This document shows positions 56,839 to 64,000 of a stretch of 64,000 bases of DNA, piece by piece. The stretch covers positions 2,422,501 through 2,486,500 of the forward strand of contig OZ038437.1 in assembly GCA_964036275.1 (NCBI GenBank). The letters run 5' to 3'. The notes beneath the pieces were generated by a model. The model did no database searches, was not told the DNA's origin, and worked only from the letters and a program-made list of their open reading frames with translations. Every line of letters begins with the position of its first letter. Within the stretch, counting starts at the first letter, position 1. This DNA comes from Litoditis marina. Taxonomy: Eukaryota; Nematoda; Chromadorea; Rhabditida; Rhabditidae. A program made the translations under genes and the position numbers.

Positions 56839-57734
56839 TGAGGCACCCGTGAGTGAAGCTCATGAAACTGATAATTCAACGTTTCTAAGTCATGATGTGG
56901 CCAGCATTTATCAATCATATTATGATTGATAAATGAAAATACTATTGTAGTGAAAAGGGCACCATTTATAGCTTTTGATTATGTAGTAACTCAAGAGTAG
57001 GGATTAACATTTACTTTTTTCACGGCCTTTTTCACAACATATTCATTTATTGAACCTGTTTTATATTTTTCGTTAATGTAATGTCCAAAACTAATCTTCA
57101 CTTTCTTGACACTCGTTTTTATACCAATAATCTTATGATGAAGTCGAAACAACCGCATGACGATCTATCAAAAACATTTCTTCTATAAGTTAATAAAATG
57201 TTTCTGCACGAAAAGAGATGAACTGATGAACTAATGAAAAATGAAACTTGGAGATTTCAAATAACATAATGCAAAAATTGCCATGCGCGCGTAACATGGC
57301 GTTCTCAACAACAATTTAACAACAATTCGAAAACACATGGAAAATTCACGGAAAATTGAATGGAATATTAGTGTTTACCTACAGAAACAGGGTGTTATTC
57401 CGGAACTGAACTACATTGAAAATGAATGAGATCTGGTAGTAGTTCTGCTAGAGTTCAAAATGATCAATTGTAATTTCACTCGTATTACAAAGTAGTGTAT
57501 GTTTAGATGTAATTCATCTAGAGATAATTCACTTGCGTCAGTTGTGAATTATATGAATCTGAACACTTTCCTGCTTAAAAAGGTATAAAAATATTGAAGT
57601 TTCATTGCGGTTTCACGATTCATAAATGTTTGTACTAACGAAAGTACGAGAATTGTTGAACCTGGTTAAAAGTCGCACACTTGAACACACTGCAAAAATT
57701 GCGAAATTTTCAGTTTATTCACAATCACGTGTAT

Positions 57735-58300
57735 TTTTTTTGAAAGGCAGCGGCAAACCTAGTTGTCAATAACAACAATCTGATTTGAGGCTGATGAGAT
57801 ACTATTTATTCATTTTATTTATTCATCTACATTCGAAGAATATGTCATTCGCTCATTAGAGAAAGAGGGAATTTTTTTTGGGAGTAATTAAATGTTTTAC
57901 AGTTGTTTGTACAATGTTGTAACGGAAATCTCATAAAATTCACGCACCTCGTCTACCTTCGTTAAGGTTTCACGGTTTCTCAATATGTGTATTGTATTAA
58001 AAGTAGGGGCCAAACTTGCTAGTTCTCAGTAACAACAATACAACTGATGAGAAGCTGATGAGATGTTACTCATGAGATATCATGAAGTTTACGCACCTCG
58101 TCTATACTGTTAGTCAATTACACAGTCACGTGAAACATTTTGAACACAGCAGAACCAAGAAACGTGCAATGACGAAGTGCACGATGCTGCATTATAATGC
58201 TAACTTTACATGGCTACTCAGTTTAGTTCTAGTATACCTTTTCGAGTCAATTGTATTAAAAATAGGGGCCAAACTTGCTAGTTGTCAATAAAAGTGTCTC
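57735..58300. repeat. Tandemly repeated segment interrupted by a MITE
   Basis: AGGGGCCAAACTTGCTAGTT recurs at about 58005 and 58263, with a weaker copy near 57745; TTCACGCACCTCGTCTA and TTTACGCACCTCGTCTA occur at about 57938 and 58088. A CACGTG-family MITE sits between the later copies. Confidence 0.55.
58103..58238 (+). mobile_element. MITE, CACGTG family, copy 7
   Basis: Starts ACTGTTAGTCAATTACACAG and ends GTTTAGTTCTAGTATA. One CACGTG is intact. Confidence 0.75.
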
Positions 58301-58369
58301 GAGGTTTGGGAAGATTCGAGGACTCAACAGACGTCAAAGGATGACTTAGAGGGCGCAGAAAACAAGATA

Positions 58370-58925
58370 TCAATCAAAGATAGAGGGCTGGAAGAGTGGG
58401 AGAGAGACAGAGAAAAAGAAAGAGATAGAGAGAAAGAGAAAGAACGAAATTGTGAGGAGATGAAGGGAGAGAGACTGGGAGAGAACAAGAGAAAATAGAA
58501 AGAGAAAGAGGAGAGAGAAAAGGCTGAAGACGAGGAGAGAACCAGAGGAAAAGAGAGAAGAAAGGCAAGAGAGAGAAAAGAGAAGGAAAAGCAGATTGAG
58601 AGGGAGAAGGGGAGAGAGAGGGCCGGAAGAAAGAGAGAGAGAGACAATGGAAGAGAGAGAGAACGAAAGAGAGAAAAGAGAAGTAGAAAGAGATAGAGAG
58701 AGAGAGAGAAAGCGAGAATGAGAGAGTATGAGAGGAGAGATAGGGTAGAGAGAAAAAGAGAAAGAGAAAAAGAGGCGGGGGTGAGGGAGAGGGGAGTGAG
58801 GGCTAGAAGAGAACGAAAAACAAGAGAGGGAGAGGAAGATAGGGAGAGAGAGGGAACAAAACTGTACTGAGGAACAGAGAAAGGAAGAGAAATAGATAGA
58901 AGAAAGTAAAGAAGAAAGAAAAAGA
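58370..58925. repeat. Long purine tract, about 550 bp
   Basis: Nearly pure purine on the plus strand, mixing GAGAGA, GAAAGA and GGGAGA without a fixed period. It is the longest such tract in the window. The leucine/serine/phenylalanine frames on the minus strand, up to 230 codons, are artefacts of this composition. Confidence 0.85.
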
Positions 58926-59044
58926 TCGAAAGTCCGTCCATTCTGAGATCTCAGAAACGAAGGCAATAAACCGAGTAGAGCGCGGCTGACCAGTGATTGG
59001 GTTATCAAAAACAAGACGAGCGAGCAAAATAAGATGCTCAGCGC

Positions 59045-59466
59045 AGAGAGCTCAAACAACAACTATAGCTTCCGCCAAGAGAATACGGTGTTACTGACTT
59101 TTGCTGTGTTCCGCTGTTTCACACATTTATAGCTTTCGCCGAGAGAGGCAAGATATTACGATGTATCTGAATTTTGCTGTGTCTAGAATTTCCATCTTGA
59201 ATACTTATTGAATTTGTTTTCAGGGATCGCTTTTCCCAGAGAAACTGTACGGTGTATTTTACCCAATTCAGCTGTGTTTGTAATTTAATTTTGTTGGTTT
59301 TTGGTCGAAATCTGGAAAATACGGCGTATATCGAGGTCAAACTAAAAAAATGTTCGGTCCCATCCTACAAGATACTCAACAGAGAGCTCAAAAAACAACT
59401 ATAGCTTCCGCCAAGAAAATACGGTGTTACTGACTTTTGCTGTGTTTCGTTGTTTCACACATTTGT
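59045..59466. repeat. Direct repeat pair, about 80 bp each
   Basis: The block AGAGAGCTCAAACAACAACT, continuing with ATAGCTTCCGCCAAGAGAAT and TTACTGACTTTTGCTGTGTT, occurs at about 59045-59130 and 59388-59466 with few differences, about 343 bp apart. Confidence 0.75.
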
Positions 59467-59469
59467 AGT

Positions 59470-61020
59470 AATAATAATAATAGAGAAATTAGTCAAGCTA
59501 ACAGAAACTGAAAAAAAATGACTGTAAAGTCTTCCAATCTAGCTGGTTCATTTAGAATGTTGCGAGTTTGACGATAAAAAGTGCAATTTGGGCTTAATCA
59601 CGCTTGGGCTTCATTGTGTTGAGGAGCCCTTCATTTGGACTGGGGTCCAAGAAGCGAGAACAAATGAACTGAAGCGCTAATCCTCGATCAACATTGCATC
59701 ATTCTGTGCGTAAAAGAGCAGTTTTTATGAATGTTGAACATTCTTCTATTTGGTTAGTAATAGATGAACTTTCAATTTGTACGCTAGGGCCCGTCCCGAG
59801 AACCAAAAACAAACACAGTTTTGATCTACCGTGTTCGTAGTTTGAACCCGCTAAGATTCAGTCATTATTTGAAAACACGACGTCCGCCTAGATCAACAAG
59901 GTACAACTAACAAATCGTCGAACCCTACTATGGTCGTCGCCAACGGAAAGACGGGAGGGTACTGTATATCTCACTTTCCGCTGTATACGCACATATGTAT
60001 TCGATTCCTAAGCTCGCTTGTTATGTGCTTCACTACCGCAGTAGTTCGCCCCCTGCTACTAAACTTTTGCTCGCAGGTTCGATTCCGGCAAGAGACAGCA
60101 TTTTATATATTTGGCCTTCACTATAATAAGTAAAATATACCTTCGCTCTTTCTAAAGCAGTTTTATGAAACCACATTCTCTTCCTAAACCTGGCTTTCTT
60201 TCTGAAAACGACCGACCGGAGAGAATAAATGAGATCGTTAGTGGGTAGAATGATGACGTCTCGTTGAAAGGGATTTGAGGAGGTAAGGAGACTTAAAGGT
60301 CTAGACTCAATTCGCATTTTTCGGTCAAAAAAGGAAGTAATAGCAATATACTCACTGAAGTTCTGACGTTTTTTGTATAAACATTGAGTCTCTCTGGAAA
60401 TCTTACTACAAATGGATAATTGTAGTTTAAGTGGTAATTTGGTAAAAAAATTTAAATAGCAGTATATTTATTGAAGTCTTGACGTTTTTTTTTGTATAAA
60501 ACAATTGTCTGGCTTCGAATAAGGAAAACTTCGAAACTTCCAACATAAATTCATAGAATATGAAATAACATTTTTCGAGAAGTACAACCAGTACGTTCCT
60601 CATTCTCTTATGCGTTTCCTTGATTTAGACCATCTACAAATTGGTTATTGGATAGAAAGCTTCAGACAATACAGGAACGTTACGTATAGGTCTGGTCTGC
60701 TCTGTTTGTAGCTTGAACTATGATCGTTTCAATCGCAATTTACAATATCGATCGAGTTTGGATGACCAAACTACACAACTAAAAGGGATTAAACTACACT
60801 TAATAGCACCTCCTTATGTTGTAATAAACAGAGTGTTTTTAGAAAGTATGTTGTTTGGTCGTTTTTCCACGCTGAAATTACTCTAATTTATGCGCATACG
60901 GAATTCACATAAAAACTGACAGGGTGGCGATTAAATAAAATTGCGTGTGGGCTGATTTGAATGAGATAATGAGTTGGTGGAAAAAAGGGAAGAAGGTAAT
61001 TATCGAGAGTGTGGCTATAG
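59470..61020. other. Intergenic, no gene seen
   Basis: No supported gene. A short duplication (GCAATATACTCACTGAAG and GCAGTATATTTATTGAAG, each followed by GACGTTTTTT and TTGTATAAA) spans about 60342-60520. Confidence 0.45.
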
Positions 61021-61027
61021 AGGGAAA

Positions 61028-61028
<1 letters not shown>

Positions 61029-61114
<86 letters not shown>
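61029..61114. repeat. (AG)n microsatellite, about 43 repeats
   Basis: An uninterrupted AG dinucleotide run. Likely polymorphic and prone to assembly length error. Confidence 0.95.
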
Positions 61115-61120
<6 letters not shown>

Positions 61121-61195
61121 AAAGAACACATTAGATGGTTCACGAACGATGAACTAATGGATCAACCTAAACAAGCTTGGGGAGAGATATTTGGG

Positions 61196-61328
61196 TATAC
61201 TGTTAGTCAATTGAACACTCACGTGAAACATGTTAAACACAGCAAAACTCAAAAACGGTGCAATGACAACGTGCACTTTCCTCATTATAATGCAAACTTT
61301 GCGTGACTATTCTATTGACTTCTAGTAG
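61196..61328 (+). mobile_element. MITE, CACGTG family, copy 8
   Basis: Starts ACTGTTAGTCAATTGAACAC, includes CACGTGAAACATGTTAAACA, and ends TTGACTTCTAGTA. Confidence 0.78.
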
Positions 61329-61574
61329 TTGCCACAGAAGAAAGAGAGGAACCAGAGAAAAAAAAGCAGAGAAGTTGAGAGAAACCAAATATGATGATTG
61401 AACATCTGGAGAAAAGAGAAGGATTAAAAGAGAATATACATTAACTAGATTGATAGAAGCCCAGATGAGAAAAGCTGTTTTTTGTGTGGCTCAGACTATT
61501 TCGAAAATTCTAGTTTGATAGGTTGAGTTCGTCTACATAAAATTCAAAAGTATAAAGATATGGAAAGTAGTGAA

Positions 61575-61760
61575 TTGAAATTCTCTCTCACCTCACTCCA
61601 TCTCCCCATTCCTCCTCTCCTTTTCTCTTTCTATCTTTCTGTTTATTTTCATGTGTCTCCCTTTCTTTTTTCTCTATTTCACTCTCTCTCTCTTTTTCTT
61701 TCTCTCTTGCTTTCCTGTGTCTCTCTTTCTATTTCTTCTCTCTTTCACTCTCTGGCAGTT
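61575..61760. repeat. CT-rich low-complexity tract
   Basis: Pyrimidine-rich on the plus strand with CTCTCTCTC and TTTCTCTTTC runs. The frame at 61560-61832 is compositional. Confidence 0.65.
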
Positions 61761-62184
61761 TTGATTGTCTCCTGTTTAGGTTTTTTTATTTATTTTGATG
61801 TCCACTCAGAAAAAGACAATCGCAAATCGTAGAGAATATTTGAAAAGGCTTGATAGGGTCCTTTTCGGAGAAATTCTCTACTTACCGCTCTTCTCTTGTT
61901 TTGAGTCAAACTCTGCATAAAAGAAGAGTGTTTACTACTTATCTCTCTAAGCAATCAACTTTTTAAATCACTCCCAAAAGTGCTAAGGTAGTAATAAACA
62001 TGTTTATAAACTAAGACTAAGAGACCGCTCTGCTCTCTCGAACCAACGTATTCAAAGATCAAGTTAAAGAGAAGAGAAATAGCATCTATTTGAAGAGACG
62101 CAGGTTGGGATCTGACATTCGAGATATTTCAGAGTACCGCATGGAATGAGTCATCTTGTGCTAGGTATTGAGGGTGACTTGACA

Positions 62185-62435
62185 ATGCTTTTTTGTAGTT
62201 TGATCTCGATACATAATGCGATCAAACTACGAGATCAGCGGGATAGATTAATATACACCGTCAAAGCGAGGCCTATTCTATATGGGTGGACCATTGACGA
62301 TTTGTAGTTTGAACTAGATACACACCTTAATTCACGAATTTCCACCGCAAAGCAACATGATCAAACTACAAATGTAGCGAGATAGAGTAACATACACCGT
62401 ATCGGTTTGCTTCGGAAGCGAGTCCTATAGTGTTG
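62185..62435. repeat. Two TTTGTAGTTTGA/TCAAACTACAAA foldback units
   Basis: Unit one runs from TTTGTAGTTTGATCTCGATA to GATCAAACTACGAG; unit two from TTTGTAGTTTGAACTAGATA to GATCAAACTACAAATG. Both are followed by an AGCGGGATAG or AGCGAGATAG tail and an ACATACACCGT-like end. These are the clearest copies of this family here. Confidence 0.65.
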
Positions 62436-63008
62436 TTTTTCAGTATTCCGATTAGTGGACACTCCGCACTTTGTGTAAAAATGTGATTGCAGCAGACGCG
62501 CCAGCTGAACCATGTTTTATTATTAAACACACCGAAATCATCGCACTAGTCAACGTCACGTTCAACGTGTGAAACACATCAGAAGTGCAGAACGTGCAAC
62601 TACACATATTGAGTTATTTACCCACGAAATTATACCACTTGTGAAACATAACATGGCGTGAAACGTGAGAAACACATCATAAGCTAAGTAAGCGCAATGT
62701 GAATAACTTTTGCCCCCGGCAGACGTGCTCAGTGAAAGGTGTGATCAAAATGAGTTGGTTTCCTGATAACCAATAACCTTATTGTTCTACAATACATTTT
62801 TTTGTTTCAGATTAGTATTCATTGGGAAAAGAGAGCTTAGGACCTCGAATATGAAAGCTCATGTTTCAGATGTTTTTATTTCGCTGCAGCCAAGATACAT
62901 GACCTACTTTTTGCCCTTTTCACAAATATTTCACAGTTTTCCTTCATCAACAATGTACCATAAAACTATAGAAAAACCAGAATTATTCTGACGAAAAAGT
63001 ACTTCCAG

Positions 63009-63232
63009 AGCCTTGAATTGGTTGGCAAAATGAATTACATTGGTTTTTGTCGACGAGACGCTGTACGCAATCTGAATGATAGATGGGAACAGCTAGGGTC
63101 CGCTCCCAAGAGGGTCACAAATTCTGAGAAACGCACTCCACCACCCTCTTACATTGGAATGATCATAAAACATTCGCAAAAACATGACAACGTTTCAGTA
63201 GAAAGACTGTGGGGCAAAATACACACTTCTAG
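63009..63232 (+). CDS. Possible isolated exon of an unrecognised gene
   Basis: An acceptor GTACTTCCAG at 63008 opens a frame reading SLELVGKMNYIGFCRR, LNDRWEQLGSAPKR and VERLWGKIHTSR, ending at a possible donor gtgagg. The frame runs on to a stop at 63275. The peptide is basic with no family I recognise. No partner exons were found, so it may be a chance frame, a relic, or one exon of a gene reaching past the window. Confidence 0.25.
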
Positions 63233-63280
63233 GGTGAGGAAGGTTATAGTGAAACTCTTTCATCGAAAGTTATGAAAAGA

Positions 63281-63416
63281 TATACAACAGGAGTTAATTG
63301 AATAGTCACGTAAAGTTAGCATTCTGATGAGGAGTTGTGCACATTGTCTTTGCACGTTTCTGAGTACTGCTGTGTTTAACAGCTTTCACGTGACTGTGGA
63401 ATGAACCATCAGTATA
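63281..63416 (-). mobile_element. MITE, CACGTG family, copy 9
   Basis: Minus-orientation copy: AATAGTCACGTAAAGTTAGC start and TTTCACGTGACTGTGGAATG end, with the TTTGCACGTTTCTGAG core. Confidence 0.78.
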
Positions 63417-64000
63417 GTTCGGGGAGTGCTAGTCAGCAGTGACCCTGTCCACAGAAGCCAAGAGTGAACAGAAAGTCTCTCATACTCACGATGTGAGTTT
63501 GCACTCATGGTGAGTAACGCTCGTTGTATTTGCGAATATGAAATCATTCAAAAGTTTTGAACCAACATTTATCTCTGCTGGCACAAACTGTCAATTACCA
63601 AAACAGAGAAACAAGAAGTTTATCAAATGAGAGCCCTTTGTACAGAAACCTAGAAATATAGAATAGCAGTTTTACATTAACCTTGTTGAAGGCTAGATCT
63701 TCTACGGCCAATGCATGTATTTTGCTACTGCGGCTGACGTGCTCTAGACGGATTACGTGATTCACTCTTCCATCCCATTATGTTTTTAATAACTGGAAGA
63801 TACTTTACGATCCTCTCGTAGTCAGTTCTGTTCCATTGCTAAGCTTTCGATTAAAAGAAAACCGAGGAAAAAATCATCTGTTCAGACTGATGAGTCAGAT
63901 AGTTTTAATCCGTAGTGTAAGACGTGATTCAAACGTACATTCAGACACAAGCAAGACTATTCAGTGATTAGTTAGAAAAATTAGAAAAACGTGGATCGAT
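63417..64000. other. Window end, no feature seen
   Basis: No coding region, RNA gene or repeat could be supported in this stretch. Confidence 0.5.

Noticed and set aside
58324..59062. Long minus-strand frames of 205 and 230 codons rich in Leu, Ser and Phe
   Set aside because: They lie over a near-pure purine tract; three overlapping frames are open at once, as expected from stop-poor composition, and there are no protein features.
61674..61760. Possible secreted Ser/Leu-rich peptide
   Set aside because: Caused by CT-rich low-complexity sequence.
62555..62695. Possible tenth CACGTG-family MITE
   Set aside because: It has GTGAAACACATCA and CGTGCAACTAC words but neither inverted end could be aligned.
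1..64000. tRNA, rRNA and CRISPR features
   Set aside because: No tRNA box A/B with cloverleaf, rRNA core or spacer-repeat array was recognised; tandem repeats found here lack unique spacers.

Overview
This window reads as nuclear DNA of a rhabditid nematode, most likely a Caenorhabditis or close relative. The evidence is an AT-rich background with GC-richer exons, introns ending in TTTTCAG-type acceptors, likely spliced-leader acceptors a few bases upstream of several start codons, and recognisable nematode orthologues. let-49 (MED7) and ubc-16 (UBE2W) lie next to each other; from memory they are also near neighbours in C. elegans. No prokaryotic, viral or CRISPR features were seen.

Layout. 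1-2350: no convincing gene. 2503-10350 (+): a nine-exon DXO/Rai1-family gene (362 codons) whose largest intron holds a decayed LINE and a pair of foldback elements. 11411-15648 (-): a ten-exon D-aspartate/D-amino-acid oxidase (334 aa). 17281-19114 (-): ubc-16, a UBE2W-type E2 (152 aa, five exons). 22544-24867 (-): let-49, Mediator subunit 7 (246 aa, six exons). 25901-41370 (+): a 31-exon SCAF4/SCAF8-type RNA polymerase II CTD-binding protein (about 1216 aa: CID, RRM, proline-rich, RGG and RD-rich regions). 42662-48131 (-): a nine-exon class A GPCR (400 aa). 48132-64000: gene-poor and repeat-rich, with a Helitron-like element, a 5'-truncated LINE, many small foldback elements and long purine tracts. 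I joined the exons by hand; all six models keep frame across every junction and end at a stop codon.

Functional theme. Four of the six genes serve RNA production, RNA quality control or ubiquitin tagging: DXO removes faulty 5' ends, MED7 is part of Mediator, SCAF reads the polymerase CTD and controls 3'-end choice, and UBC-16 ubiquitylates protein N termini. let-49 and the SCAF gene are divergently arranged, about 1 kb between start codons. The SCAF gene and the GPCR converge, with opposing AATAAA signals about 40 bp apart.

Most unusual content. (a) A nearly perfect inverted repeat, two 151-bp arms with one mismatch, sits inside a SCAF intron. (b) Next to it is a GGCGCC-rich tandem array with a period near 140 bp, each good unit carrying a decoy 3' splice site. 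(c) Partial copies of exon edges, including the splice site, lie in flanking introns of three different genes (ddo, ubc-16, SCAF); one of these sites was then hit by a hAT-like element. (d) There are several MITE families: a CACGTG-bearing family with nine copies, hAT-like elements with 8-bp target duplications, and a GGCGGCGTAGCAAT foldback family packed with CTCATGAG. (e) A Helitron-like element carries an internal minisatellite of about 26 bp period.
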